From NCBI GenBank assembly GCA_028697715.1, contig JAQVDS010000020.1, forward strand, positions 1-45,404: a stretch of DNA of 45,404 nt, given 5' to 3'. The stretch is from Acidithiobacillus sp. GTDB taxonomy: Bacteria; Pseudomonadota; Gammaproteobacteria; Acidithiobacillales; Acidithiobacillaceae. The notes below the pieces were generated by a model. It saw only the letters and a program-made list of their open reading frames with translations, searched no databases and was not told where the DNA came from. Positions 14,158 through 23,900 of this stretch are shown in pieces (position 1 is the first letter of the stretch; each line of letters opens with the position of its first letter). The translations under genes and the position numbers were made by a program.

Positions 14158-15729
14158 TTGCAATCCATGAATCGTCGTTCATTTTTGAAGCATCTGGGTC
14201 TGGGTGCCGGTGCCGCCGTTGCTGGCCCGCATCTGTTGGGTGTGGCCCATGCGGCTGGCGTCAGCAGTGAGCAGATGCTGCGCAGCAAGATCGAGCATGT
14301 CGTAGTGATTTTTCAGGAAAACCGGAGTTTTGATCATTACTTCGGGACATTTCAGCCGCGCAATGGCCAAAAGGTGGTCAATCTTTTGGACGCTGCTGGA
14401 AAAATCGATCCGCGCTTTACTAACCTGCAAAAAAATCCTGCGGGCATCCCTTACGCCAATCTACCATTACCCACGGAAATTCCGGCTTTTACCCAGGCGA
14501 CCTTGCCGAACCAGCCATTTCATCTGGCGCCGTTCATCCCCGCCAAGGGTAACGTGCGCTGGGATCCCAAGCACCGTTTCTTCCGCATGATGGCAGAGGT
14601 CAACAACGGCAAGATGGATCTTTTCGTGGCGCTGGCGGGTGGTGCCCACAGGCACCTCAGTCGCGACGAGTTTCGCAAGATGACACCGGCGCAGATTGCC
14701 TTTGATCTGGCCCGGCCCAGCGGCCCGGTGCTGGGTTATTATGAGGCGGCGGACCTGCCGTTTTACCACCGCATGGCGCATGAATATGTGCTCTTTGATC
14801 ATTTCTATCAGGCCATGAGCGGCGGGAGCACGGGAAATGCGCTGTATCTGGCGGCGTGCCGCTCTTGCGTCAATCCCAGCGTCCCAGACGAAAATGTTGC
14901 ACCCTTCGATCCTCGTGAGGCGGGTCTGCAGCACGCCTTCTTCGACCTGCCTTACGACCATCGTCGCGTGATGGTGAACGACCTGCCACCGTTGCAGGGT
15001 CCGACCAACGCCGGTGAGCCGAAAATATTGAAGATCAGTCCGCCTCCCGCCGCTCAGACCTACGACAACATTGGCGATCGCCTCAACGCCGCCAAGGTCG
15101 ACTGGTCCTGGTATAACGAAAACTGGAATCGGGTAAAGCCCTGGGCCCTGAAAACCGCCTTTGGTCCAGGAGATGGCTCTGCTGTGGTGGAAACCTCACA
15201 GCTCTACGTCGCCCACCACAATCCGTTCCAATACTATCCGCGCTGGTTTGATTACGTTCGGGATGGGCACATGCGCGATGCCGACGATTTTCTGGAAGAT
15301 GCGCGGCAGGGGAAACTCCCCGGCGTATCCTTCATCAAGGCGAGTGCTGCGCATGACGAACATCCTGCCGATTCTGCTGCCGCAGTGGGGATGGAGTGGG
15401 TCGAGCGCTTGGTTCGTTCGGTAGGAGAGGGGCCAGCCTGGGAAAAGACTGCTATTTTCATCGCCTATGACGAGGGCGGCGGCTTCTGGGATTCGCTGCC
15501 ACCCAAGGTGGTAGATGAGTACGGTTTCGGTACCCGCGTTCCGGCACTGCTGATCAGTCCCTGGGCGCGTCAGGGTCTGGTGGACCACCATCTGGCAAGT
15601 ACGGCCAGTATCCTCAAGTTCATTGAAACCCGCTTTGGCTTGACGCCACTCAATCATCGCGACCGCGATGCCTACGACATGCTCGGAGCGTTCGACTGGG
15701 GGCAGCGCCCGCGCAGTTTTTCGCTGTGA
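14158..15729 (+). CDS. Tat-exported phospholipase C/acid phosphatase
   Basis: Phosphoesterase of the PF04185 family (phospholipase C/AcpA acid phosphatase), 523 residues. A Tat signal peptide begins NRRSFLKHLGLG, with R6-R7 counted from the TTG start, and ends near the AHA site around residue 36. The family active-site region FQENRSFDHYFGTF follows at about 52-65, with DHFYQAMSGGSTGN and AYDEGGGFWDSL downstream; the latter holds metal-binding residues of the fold. It would release phosphate or head groups from phosphoesters in the periplasm. It is last in the exbBD-tonB-RNase T2 operon. The substrate (lipid or small phosphoester) cannot be decided from sequence. Confidence 0.87.
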   Translation: MQSMNRRSFLKHLGLGAGAAVAGPHLLGVAHAAGVSSEQMLRSKIEHVVVIFQENRSFDHYFGTFQPRNGQKVVNLLDAAGKIDPRFTNLQKNPAGIPYANLPLPTEIPAFTQATLPNQPFHLAPFIPAKGNVRWDPKHRFFRMMAEVNNGKMDLFVALAGGAHRHLSRDEFRKMTPAQIAFDLARPSGPVLGYYEAADLPFYHRMAHEYVLFDHFYQAMSGGSTGNALYLAACRSCVNPSVPDENVAPFDPREAGLQHAFFDLPYDHRRVMVNDLPPLQGPTNAGEPKILKISPPPAAQTYDNIGDRLNAAKVDWSWYNENWNRVKPWALKTAFGPGDGSAVVETSQLYVAHHNPFQYYPRWFDYVRDGHMRDADDFLEDARQGKLPGVSFIKASAAHDEHPADSAAAVGMEWVERLVRSVGEGPAWEKTAIFIAYDEGGGFWDSLPPKVVDEYGFGTRVPALLISPWARQGLVDHHLASTASILKFIETRFGLTPLNHRDRDAYDMLGAFDWGQRPRSFSL

Positions 15730-15735
15730 TGATTC

Positions 15736-15759
15736 GGGGCCTGCCACCCGGCAGGTCCC
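15736..15759 (+). terminator. Strong hairpin after the phosphoesterase gene
   Basis: A 10-bp stem (15736-15745 with 15750-15759, one G-U pair) closes an ACCC tetraloop 6 nt after the stop codon. No U-tract follows, so it may end or stabilise the Pho operon transcript without being a classical intrinsic terminator. Confidence 0.5.
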
Positions 15760-15846
15760 GCTCAGGCGCTTCCGCTAGAGCACTCCCGCCGTTGCTTCCT
15801 GTCTGTGCTATTCTGAATTCTGGCTTATTGGCTGGGAGGCGGCGCT

Positions 15847-17100
15847 ATGGCAAAGTCCGTGATGGTGGCGGGTGCGGGGATTGTGGGTCTCTCGATAGCG
15901 CTACAGTTGCAGTTGCGTGGTTGGCAGGTGCAACTCTGGGATCGCCAGCCAGCGGGGGAGGGGACCTCTTATGGCAATGCCGGACTCATTCAACGTGAGG
16001 CGGTGTTCCCCCAGCCCTTTCCGCGGGATCTTCATGAACTTTGGCGTTACGCCGGCAATCGCAGCAGTCGTGCACAGTACCGGTTTCGCGCCTTGCCGCC
16101 ACTGGCACCCGCCTTTCTGCGCTACTGGCGCGCATCTCGTCCTGATCGTCTGCAACGCAGTGCCAAGGACTACGGTGCTCTCATTCGCCATTGCCTGGAG
16201 GACCACCTGGCGCTGGCAGCCGTGACCGATGCCAGCGAGTTGTATCGGTCGGGGGGCTGGGTACAAACCTTTCAGCAGCCGGAACATTTGGCGGCGGAGT
16301 CGGCGGCGGCCGCCTTTAAAAAGCTGCACTTTGATGTGGAATATGCCTTGTGGGACGAAAACGCGCTAAAACAGCACCTTCCCATGCTGCGCGCTGGTCT
16401 CGCTGGCGCCATTCACTGGACACAACCCTTGGCACTGATCGAACCGGTCGCGCTGTCCCAGGCCTATCTGCGGACCTTTCAACAACAGGGCGGCGAATTT
16501 GTCTTGGAGGGTATCAAAAAACTGGAAAAGACCGCGCACGGCTGGCGTATCCGCGGCGAGAAACAATCCGGGGAAGCTCCGTGGTTGGTACTCAGCATGG
16601 GCGCCTGGACGATAGATTGGGCCAAGCGCTTGGGATATCAGGCCCCGGTGTTCGTCAAACGCGGCTATCATCAACATTATTCCCAAAGCGCAGAGCCGGG
16701 ACTGCCGCTGCCGGTATTGGATAGCGAGGCAGGTTATGTACTCGCACCGATGCGCCACGGTCTGCGCCTGACCACCGGGGCCGAATTTGCCGGGCGGGAT
16801 GACCCGCCATCGTTGCGCCAGCTAAGCCTGGCGGAGGCGGCGGCGCGTAAGCTCTACCCGGGTCTGGGTCGTCCCCTGGACTCCGAGCCCTGGCTGGGAC
16901 ATCGTCCGTGTACGGGGGATATGCTACCTATCATCGGTCCGCTGCGGGAGCAGCCAGGCATCTTTCTAGCCTTTGGGCACTGCCACCAGGGCCTGACCAT
17001 GGGGCCGAGTACCGGCCGACTGGTGGCGCAGATGCTGGAGAATGACGCGCACCCCTTTGTGGATCCCTGGCCGTATCGTCCGGAGCGTTTCCAGGCGTAG
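15847..17100 (+). CDS. FAD-dependent amine oxidoreductase, DadA-like
   Basis: DAO-family flavoprotein of 417 residues. It has an N-terminal dinucleotide fold (VAGAGIVGLSIALQL, then an acidic residue in LWDRQ), the DadA-type GTSYGNAGLI flavin motif near residues 40-49, and a C-terminal FAD-contact region with GHRPCTGDMLPIIGP and FGHCHQGLTMGPSTGR. This fits D-amino-acid dehydrogenase or a related glycine/amine oxidase. It lies between the Pho operon and the phosphonate genes, and flavin oxidases of this family occur in some phosphonate clusters, so an aminophosphonate-derived substrate is possible but unproven. It is convergent with phnF, separated by 29 nt. Confidence 0.75.
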   Translation: MAKSVMVAGAGIVGLSIALQLQLRGWQVQLWDRQPAGEGTSYGNAGLIQREAVFPQPFPRDLHELWRYAGNRSSRAQYRFRALPPLAPAFLRYWRASRPDRLQRSAKDYGALIRHCLEDHLALAAVTDASELYRSGGWVQTFQQPEHLAAESAAAAFKKLHFDVEYALWDENALKQHLPMLRAGLAGAIHWTQPLALIEPVALSQAYLRTFQQQGGEFVLEGIKKLEKTAHGWRIRGEKQSGEAPWLVLSMGAWTIDWAKRLGYQAPVFVKRGYHQHYSQSAEPGLPLPVLDSEAGYVLAPMRHGLRLTTGAEFAGRDDPPSLRQLSLAEAAARKLYPGLGRPLDSEPWLGHRPCTGDMLPIIGPLREQPGIFLAFGHCHQGLTMGPSTGRLVAQMLENDAHPFVDPWPYRPERFQA

Positions 17101-17129
17101 ACGGTAGCGGCGATCGGTCTAGGCTTGAA

Positions 17130-17879
17130 TCAGCCGGGTTCGTAGACCAGCCGCACCCGGGAGGCAGGGTACAGCACGGTAGAAAACTCGATGCCGACCC
17201 CGGCAGGATCGACGTTGACGTTTTCACAAAGCAACAGACATTCGCCCTTTGCCAATTGCAGGAGCTCGCGCTCCGTGGCTTGCGCCAGAGATGACTGGAT
17301 GGTGGAGCGCATGCGGGTGTAATCCTGCACGCCACGCAGGCGCAGTGACTCGGTAATCCCGCGCCCGGCACGCAGGTCTTCCACCAGTGGCAGCAAGTGT
17401 TCACCAAAGAAGAGATGACGGGCGACGGAGATGGGTTCGTTGCCAACGAAGCCCAGGGTCTTGACCATGGCGACCCGCGGAAAATCCGGGAAAACACCAT
17501 AGGACTGGATACGGCGCAGTTCGGGCAAATCCGCTAGGTCCAGAATTTTTGCTTCCAGTATCTGATTGTGTCCAGGCTTCTGGTATTTCTTGACCCATTC
17601 AGAAAAGCGCGGACGCTGCATTAATTGGTAATCAAACTGGGGTTGGGTGACGAAGGTCCCAATGCCATGCCGGGTTTCTGCCACCCCCAAGTCGCAAAGC
17701 TGTTGCAATGCGCGGCGCAGGGTATGGCGATTGACGCCATATTCCTCGGCCAGAAACTGCTCGCTCGGCAAGCGCTCGCCGCTCGACCACTCCTTGGCCT
17801 CGATGCGTGCGTAAAGGTCTTCGGCAATCTGTTTCCAGATACTGATGCCGTTCTGAAAGTTGGTGATTTGTATGGGCAT
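17130..17879 (-). CDS. phnF: GntR/HutC-family regulator PhnF
   Basis: Transcription factor of 249 residues with an N-terminal GntR winged helix (SGERLPSEQFLAEEYGVNRHTLRRAL, residues ~33-58, then HGIGTFV wing) and a C-terminal UTRA effector domain. It matches PhnF, the repressor linked to phosphonate operons. A much longer open frame continues upstream, but it runs in the wrong frame across phnN and the 2H protein, so the ATG at 17879 is used. It follows phnN by 5 nt and is last in the phn operon. Confidence 0.87.
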   Translation of the reverse strand: MPIQITNFQNGISIWKQIAEDLYARIEAKEWSSGERLPSEQFLAEEYGVNRHTLRRALQQLCDLGVAETRHGIGTFVTQPQFDYQLMQRPRFSEWVKKYQKPGHNQILEAKILDLADLPELRRIQSYGVFPDFPRVAMVKTLGFVGNEPISVARHLFFGEHLLPLVEDLRAGRGITESLRLRGVQDYTRMRSTIQSSLAQATERELLQLAKGECLLLCENVNVDPAGVGIEFSTVLYPASRVRLVYEPG

Positions 17880-17884
17880 GGCAG

Positions 17885-18418
17885 TCAGTCTAGCAAATTC
17901 CGCAGGATCATGAGCAGATCCGTCAGCGCATCTTCCACGGCGCCGTTGTTGGAGATAGAAAAATCCACCACGTCTGGGCGAAGAGGGACTTGGCGCGCCA
18001 GGCGTTCGGAAATCGCGTTGGTAGATTCCCGATCCCGCGCCAGCAGGCGCGCGCGGCGAATCTGCGGGTCGGCATCGATGAGGATCGTGCTGCCCCCCAG
18101 AGTCTGGCGCAAGCTGGGCAGGGTCTGGCGCGATACACTGACCACTACCAGGCGACCATCCTGGGGCAATGCCGACCAGGGTAGCGCGTACTCCCAGCCA
18201 TGTGCCTGCCAGGAAAGGGCAAGCCAGCCCTGTTTTTCGAGGGCCGCGAGGTCCTCGGGTGATACGTATTCTTCTCCCCAGGCGGGCTGCGGCCGGGTCA
18301 CCAAGCGTCTGGCAAAATAAATGCGGGGATCGGCGCATAACGCCTCTTGGGCAAGGCGGAGCAGGGTGTCTTTCCCTGCCCCGGAGGGGCCGGCCACCCA
18401 GACGAAGGATGATTTCAT
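17885..18418 (-). CDS. phnN: Ribose 1,5-bisphosphate phosphokinase
   Basis: Guanylate-kinase-like enzyme of 177 residues that phosphorylates ribose 1,5-bisphosphate to PRPP, a late step of the C-P lyase route. The P-loop GPSGAGKDT is at residues 10-18, with RRLVTRP and the SVSRQTLP/DADPQIRRARLLARDRE lid region following. Its ATG overlaps the stop of the 2H-phosphoesterase gene. PRPP can also feed nucleotide and amino-acid synthesis, which may explain retention despite loss of the lyase genes from this locus. Confidence 0.9.
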   Translation of the reverse strand: MKSSFVWVAGPSGAGKDTLLRLAQEALCADPRIYFARRLVTRPQPAWGEEYVSPEDLAALEKQGWLALSWQAHGWEYALPWSALPQDGRLVVVSVSRQTLPSLRQTLGGSTILIDADPQIRRARLLARDRESTNAISERLARQVPLRPDVVDFSISNNGAVEDALTDLLMILRNLLD

Positions 18419-19071
18419 CCGCGGGTTCCCAGGGGAATTTCCGCGATGACCCGGAAGGGGCCTTCGGCATCGTCTTGCACCAAGAGCGCAAGGGAGCGCA
18501 AAAAACGGGGACGAAGGAGGACTTCTGAGAAAAACTCCTGTGCCTGCGGTAGCCAGGCATCGGGCTCGGGAAGTGCATCGCTCAGGGTCAGGTGAAAGAC
18601 AAAATCGGTAAAGATATGTGGATATCCCCAGTGCCGTAACTGCGCTCGCTGCCGCTCGCTGTAGCTGGCGCGGTCCCGGCGTCGAAGCTCGTCCTCATCG
18701 TAGGGACGACGGAAAGAATCCAGTTCCCGGACACAGGCATCGGCCAGGGCATGCAATTCCGGGCAGGGTTGCATCAAACGCAGGCTCAGGAAGGCATCAT
18801 CCAGCACCAGACGCAAATCCGGAAGGCGAAACGGCTCATGCTGCTGCAGCAGAGAGCGGGTCGCCGCTTCGAGATCTGCGAGAGTACCCTGGAGGGGCAT
18901 GGGCGCCTTGATGGTGGCGTGGAAGCCATAAGCTTGGGCGCGCCCCGCCGGTACCTGTGGATAGGGTCGGGAGACTGCGCACGCTGTGCGGCTGTCCCAG
19001 CCCAGCCAGCGACTTCCGCACTTCCACAGCGGATCATCGGCCGGCGGCAAATAGTAGAGAGCGACACGCAT
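18415..19071 (-). CDS. DUF1045 2H-phosphoesterase-like phosphonate protein
   Basis: Protein of 218 residues from ATG 19071; a TTG 9 nt earlier is possible. It belongs to DUF1045, found in phosphonate operons. Two HxT motifs typical of 2H phosphoesterases are visible, FHATIK and FHLTLS, supporting action on a cyclic phosphodiester. In C-P lyase pathways PhnP opens 5-phosphoribosyl 1,2-cyclic phosphate, and DUF1045 may fill that role (inference). It starts 5 nt after phnM and overlaps phnN. Confidence 0.83.
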   Translation of the reverse strand: MRVALYYLPPADDPLWKCGSRWLGWDSRTACAVSRPYPQVPAGRAQAYGFHATIKAPMPLQGTLADLEAATRSLLQQHEPFRLPDLRLVLDDAFLSLRLMQPCPELHALADACVRELDSFRRPYDEDELRRRDRASYSERQRAQLRHWGYPHIFTDFVFHLTLSDALPEPDAWLPQAQEFFSEVLLRPRFLRSLALLVQDDAEGPFRVIAEIPLGTRG

Positions 19072-19076
19072 GGTTC

Positions 19077-20216
19077 TCAACCGACGCGCTCGCCCGCACG
19101 CCAGACTCCGCGCAGGGTCACCAGCCCGTCCTGATAGCGCACGCGCAGCAGATCTGCGCGCTGTCCGGGGGTCAGACTTCCGCGATCTTCCAGACCCAAT
19201 AGCCTTGCTGGACTACTGGTGACCATGGCTATGGCCTGCGGAAGGGAGGCGAGCTTCCGCTCGGCCAGGAGGAAAGCCGCCTCCAGTAAGGAGCTCGGGT
19301 AGTAGTCAGAGGCCAGGGCACTGACTACGCCCTCCCGCACCAGATCAGCCACCGCCACATTGCCGGAGTGGGAGCCACCGCGGACCAGATTGGGGGCGCC
19401 GGCCACCGTCGCCATGCCCAGATCCACGGCGTGCCGAGCGGCGGCAAGAGTCACCGGAAACTCGCTGATACGAATGCCATCGTGTGCGTTGCGTTCGATT
19501 TCTTCTGGCGAGACGTCGTCGTGACTCGCTATCGGTAGGGGACCGTCGCGTAGCAGCTCGAGAATGAAGGCGCGATTTTGGGCGCTATAGCGATGGTGCC
19601 TTTCCTGTGATTCCGCAATGCGCTGCTCCAACTCCTCTTCGCTAAAGCCCTCCGCGCGGCGCCCCGAGCGGAATTTTTCGAGATTGGTGTGCTGTCCCAC
19701 CCCCGGAGTGTGATCCATCAGACTGAGCATCTGCACTGGTCCTGCGGCCAGGCTTTCCTGCAGTAGCTGCGGCAGATTGGCCACCGGTAATTCGCAACGG
19801 AGATGCAGGAAATGCTCGGCGCGCAGCTGATCGCCAGCGCGTAACTGTTGCAGGTCAACCAGGGCGTCACGTAAGGTCTGCACCCGTTGCGCCTCGAAGC
19901 CGGCGTCACCAACGCAGAGGGCGTCGGCAACGCTGGTGATTCCTGCTGCGATACATTGGGCATCGTGCGCCAGAAAGGCCGAGCGCGAGGGCCAGCGGGC
20001 CAGCGTCCGTGGCTGTACCTGCCGTTCCAGATTGTCCGTATGGATATCCACCAGGCCCGGAAGCAGGAAATCGCCAGCACAGTCGAGGAGTTCCGCGCTA
20101 CTCGATGATCCCTCGTCCAGGACCCGGATCTTGCCGTCATCATCCAGCAGTAGTGAACCCAGCACGACTTCATCGGGCAGAACCAGGCGGGCGTTGCGAA
20201 ATCCACGCATCTTCAT
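19077..20216 (-). CDS. phnM: Alkylphosphonate triphosphate diphosphatase PhnM
   Basis: Amidohydrolase-superfamily enzyme of 379 residues that removes pyrophosphate from ribosyl 1-phosphonate 5-triphosphate. The metal motif GLVDIHTDNLERQ, the SLMDHTPGVGQ stretch, the ASHDDVSPE segment and the GAPNLVRGGSHSGN loop all match PhnM. The start at 20216 overlaps the stop of a phnL remnant (TCATGA), preserving the ancestral gene junction; the in-frame extension upstream is not coding. First intact gene of the reduced phn operon. Confidence 0.92.
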   Translation of the reverse strand: MKMRGFRNARLVLPDEVVLGSLLLDDDGKIRVLDEGSSSSAELLDCAGDFLLPGLVDIHTDNLERQVQPRTLARWPSRSAFLAHDAQCIAAGITSVADALCVGDAGFEAQRVQTLRDALVDLQQLRAGDQLRAEHFLHLRCELPVANLPQLLQESLAAGPVQMLSLMDHTPGVGQHTNLEKFRSGRRAEGFSEEELEQRIAESQERHHRYSAQNRAFILELLRDGPLPIASHDDVSPEEIERNAHDGIRISEFPVTLAAARHAVDLGMATVAGAPNLVRGGSHSGNVAVADLVREGVVSALASDYYPSSLLEAAFLLAERKLASLPQAIAMVTSSPARLLGLEDRGSLTPGQRADLLRVRYQDGLVTLRGVWRAGERVG

Positions 20217-20374
20217 GAGTAGGCATCTCCAGCGGCAAGGGTAAGTTCGCGGTCGGCAAGCTTTCGAATCTGTTGCGGGTCGTGCAGGATGAGCAGAATG
20301 CCGCGACCATTCTCCTTGGCCCGCCGAATTTCGGTAAGAATCAGGGCGGAAAGAGGTTGCCAATCGTCCCGATC
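20213..20374 (-). pseudogene. phnL: C-terminal fragment of PhnL-like ABC ATPase
   Basis: From an in-frame TAA (20375-20377) to the stop at 20213, a 53-codon frame reads like the end of an ABC ATPase: PLSALILTEIRRAKENGRG, then ILLILHDPQQIRKLADREL, with the H-loop His after a hydrophobic strand. PhnL precedes phnM in C-P lyase operons, and here the fragment's stop overlaps phnM in the usual way. Walker A, signature and Walker B are all missing, so this is a deletion remnant. The 20375-20511 stretch upstream shows no recognisable gene. Confidence 0.7.
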
Positions 20375-20511
20375 TTATTGCGATCACTTACAAAACGACA
20401 TGCTGGCGATGCGCAAAACAATTCTACCGAGTGTCCGTGGATGAAGAGGTTGAGTACGGCGTCCGTTGCCGGATTGGGAGCAAAGTATGTCCAGGGCTGC
20501 CGAGCCAGAAG

Positions 20512-20937
20512 TTAATACCCCGGCTGATGTCGAGTCCACGGCGCCGCTCCCAACTGCATCAGCAGGGAAGGGTTGTCCCAGCCGGCTTGCCGATGCTCCA
20601 CCAGCACATCGGTGCTGATGCCACCGCGCACATACCAACGTCCCAGCAGGCGCAGGTAGCGGGGTTCCAGCAACTGCACCAGATCATCGGCGATGCGGTT
20701 GCTGAGGGCTTCATGGAAGGCACCCTCGTTGCGGTAGCTCCACAGATAGAGCTTGAGGGACTTCAACTCCACGTTGCGTTGGTCGGGAACGAAGTCGAGA
20801 AGAAAATGCGCGAAGTCCGGCTGGCCGGTCAGTGGGCAGAGGCAGGTAAACTCGGGTAGATCCATGTGCACCAGGTAATCGCGTTCCGGGCAAGGGTTGG
20901 GAAAGCTCTGTAAATCGCGGCTCGGTTGACTGGGCAT
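20512..20937 (-). CDS. queF: NADPH-dependent preQ0 reductase
   Basis: Reduces 7-cyano-7-deazaguanine to preQ1 in queuosine synthesis. The 141-residue protein is the short, unimodular QueF type. The motif EFTCLCPLTGQPDFA holds the catalytic Cys (C34 in the LCP context) and Asp41, and the SLKLYLWSYRNEGAFHEA segment carries the substrate-contact Glu. It starts at 20937; the open frame upstream is antisense to smc. It is divergent from smc across 55 bp. Confidence 0.93.
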   Translation of the reverse strand: MPSQPSRDLQSFPNPCPERDYLVHMDLPEFTCLCPLTGQPDFAHFLLDFVPDQRNVELKSLKLYLWSYRNEGAFHEALSNRIADDLVQLLEPRYLRLLGRWYVRGGISTDVLVEHRQAGWDNPSLLMQLGAAPWTRHQPGY

Positions 20938-20992
20938 CAAGTTCTCCTCAAGATAATGCGTTCGGCCACCATCATAGCAAAAACCGGCGCCC

Positions 20993-23900
20993 ATGCGTCT
21001 CTCCGCCATCCACCTACACGGATTCAAATCCTTCCGCAATGCCACCCGCATCGATGTGCAGCGCAACCCGCTGGTCATCGTCGGACCCAATGGCTGTGGC
21101 AAATCCAACATCATCGACGCCATTCGCTGGGTACTGGGCGAATCTTCGGCGCGGCAACTGCGCGGTGGCGCCATGGCCGATGTCATCTCCAATGGCTCCA
21201 CGAGCCGCGGGGCCGCGCAACAGGCCGTTGTCGAACTGCTTTTTGATAATTCCGCCGGCAAAGCCCCGGCGCCGTGGACGGCCACTGCAGAAATTCGTGT
21301 GCAGCGGCGGCTTTCCCGCGACGGCGATAGCCAATACCGCATCAATGACGCCCGCTGTCGTCGCCGGGATGTTGGTGACCTCTTTCTGGGCACCGGTCTG
21401 GGTGCCAGCAGCTACGCCATCATCGAACAGGGAACCATCGGGCGCATCATCGAAAGTCGGCCCGAGGATCTCCGCGCCATGCTCGAAGAGGCGGGCGGTA
21501 TCAGTCGCTACAAGGAGCGCCGCCGCGAAACGGAGCAGCGCATCGCCGAGACTCGCGAGCATTTGCAGCGCTTGCGCGACATTTACGGCGAAATGGAGCA
21601 GCAGTATCAGCGGCTGACCCGCCAGGCCGAGCAGGCGCGCAAATTGCGGGAACTGCGCCAGGAAGAACGGCGCTGGCAATGGTGGGAACTGGTCCTGCGT
21701 CTGGAGGTCGTTGCCGCAGAGCAAGCCCAGATGCAGGACGAGCTCGCCACAACTGCGGCCCTGTTACAGACCCTGCAAGAAGAGGAGCTACGAACGCATG
21801 TGGCTCTGGACGCCCGGCGTAACGAGCTGGCGCAGCAGGAAGAACAGTTGCGTGAAGCGCAGGCAGAGCAATATGCCGCACAGGCCGAGCAGACGATGGC
21901 CGAGCAGGACTGGCAACGCCTGCAAGAAGAAGGGAAACGTCTGGAGCGCAGGCAAAGCGAGGAGCGCGAACGGCACGCCCGTATCGAGGAAGAGAAAACA
22001 CGACGAGTGCGTCAGTTGCAGGAGGCGCAGAGCCGCTTACAGGGCCTGCAGGAGCGTGAGCGGGTCCGAAGCGCGGAAGAACAGCAGTTGCGCGTGGAGC
22101 GCGAGCGCCTGGATCGGGCAGTTCGCGATGCCGAACTTGCCCAGCAAGCCGTGCGCGACAAGTTGCAGGACTGGCGTCGCCAGGTGGAAGTACAGGAAGC
22201 GCAGTGGCGGGAATTGCAGCCGCGGATCGCGGAGATGGAGCAGCGCCGTGCTCGCTTGGGGAATCGCTCTGTCCCTGCTCCAGAGGAATTGGAGAAGCGC
22301 GAGGCGCAGGTGCAGGAGGCCACTGGCGAACGGGAACGGGTCGAGGCAGAGCTTGCGGCCAGGGAGCAGAGCCTGGCACGACTCGCGTCGACAATCGAGC
22401 AATCTCAGGAGGAATGGCAAAAATTGCGCGATGAGCTGCAGGGCCGCCGCGCGCAACGGGATGCCTTGGAACGCTTGGCGCGTGGCTTGCAGAAGAAGGG
22501 GGTGGGCGCTGCAGACCGGGCCCTCAGTGGCATATTAGTGGTAGATGCGGAATGGGAACGGGCTACCGAGTTGGTGCTGGGCGAACGCCTGCACGCCATA
22601 CTCAGCGAAACGAAGACCCTGCCATCCGGCTCGGGAAGCTGGTTATGGATTTCTCCGGTAAAGCCAGAAGCATCTTTGCCAGAAGATGCCCTGTGGCATC
22701 GGCTGCGTCTCGACGAGCCCTGGAAAGAAGCGCTTTTGCCCTGGCTCTGGGGCCTGCGCTGTTGCCGCGATTTGCACAGTGCCACGGCGCGTATCGCGGA
22801 GTTGCAAGTGGGCGAACATTGGCTGACCCCCAACGGCGAATTGCTCTGTGCCACAGGTTTGTGGCGTTTGGGGACAGAGGATGACACGACCAGTTGGCTG
22901 CGCGTGCGCCGTGAGCTGGAAGAAATCAGCACGCAACTGCCGGATTTGGAGCGCCGGGCGACCCAGGCAGAAACCGTACTGCGCAACTGCCGCGAGGAAT
23001 TGACACAGGCGCGTGGCCAGGGGCAGAGCCTGCGCCGGCAGGCGCAAGAGGTACAGACAAAACTGGCGCAAGCACGGGAAAAACTTGCCGAGTGGCAAAG
23101 CACCCTCGCGGCCGAAAAGCAGCGCGCAGCAGCCGAGCGGGAAGAATGTGAGCGTCTGGATGTGGAGCTTCAACAACTCAGACAGCGCCATGCAGGATTG
23201 GATGAAGAGCTGCGGCGGGAGCGCACGCGAGCGTCCGGGCTACGCCAACAGGAAGAAGAGGCGCGGCGCGGCCTCGAAGATCGTCGGCGCGAGCAGCAAG
23301 AGCAGCGGCAGCGTTTTGCCCGTATGCGCGATGAGGGACAGCGCGCGGCGCTGGCACAGCAACGCTTGGAAAATGAACAGCGGATGGCCGAGGAGCGCCT
23401 GCAAAGTCTGAGAGAGGAAGCCGAGCGCGCGACGCAGGCACTGGTCGAGCTCGAAGGCGCTCGAGGGCGTTGGCAGGCAGATCTCCCTGGCGCTGAGGAA
23501 CGCCGTAGCCTACAAACGGCCCGCCGTAGTGCTGCACAACAGCGGCTGGCACAAATACAGGAAGAGGGCGAACAGCTACGGCAGCAGCTTCGCGCTCTGG
23601 ATCAGCAACGCCAGGCTGGACAGCAGCAGCAACGGCAGACCGAGGTGCAACGGGCCAAACAGGAGGCCAAGCTTGCACATCTGGAGGAACGTCACCAGGA
23701 GCTTCTGCAGAAGGCGCAGGAACTGGCGGCGATTTTGGGCGAGAACCCCGGACCCATGCCCGCAAACAGCACCCCACAAAAGGAGTTGCAGCGTCTGCAG
23801 GCAGCCATCGCCCGGCTCGGCAACGTCAACCTTGCCGCCGAGGAGGAGCTTGCCGAGCTACAGGAGCGTCAAGGCGATTTAGCCGCGCAGGTGGTAGATG

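Noticed and set aside
17880..18578. Long in-frame extension upstream of phnF (about 230 extra residues)
   Set aside because: It runs in a different frame across phnN and the end of the DUF1045 gene, both of which have strong family motifs; the extension has no domain.
20938..21393. N-terminal extension of queF
   Set aside because: It is antisense to the conserved SMC N-terminal ATPase region; QueF has normal length from 20937.
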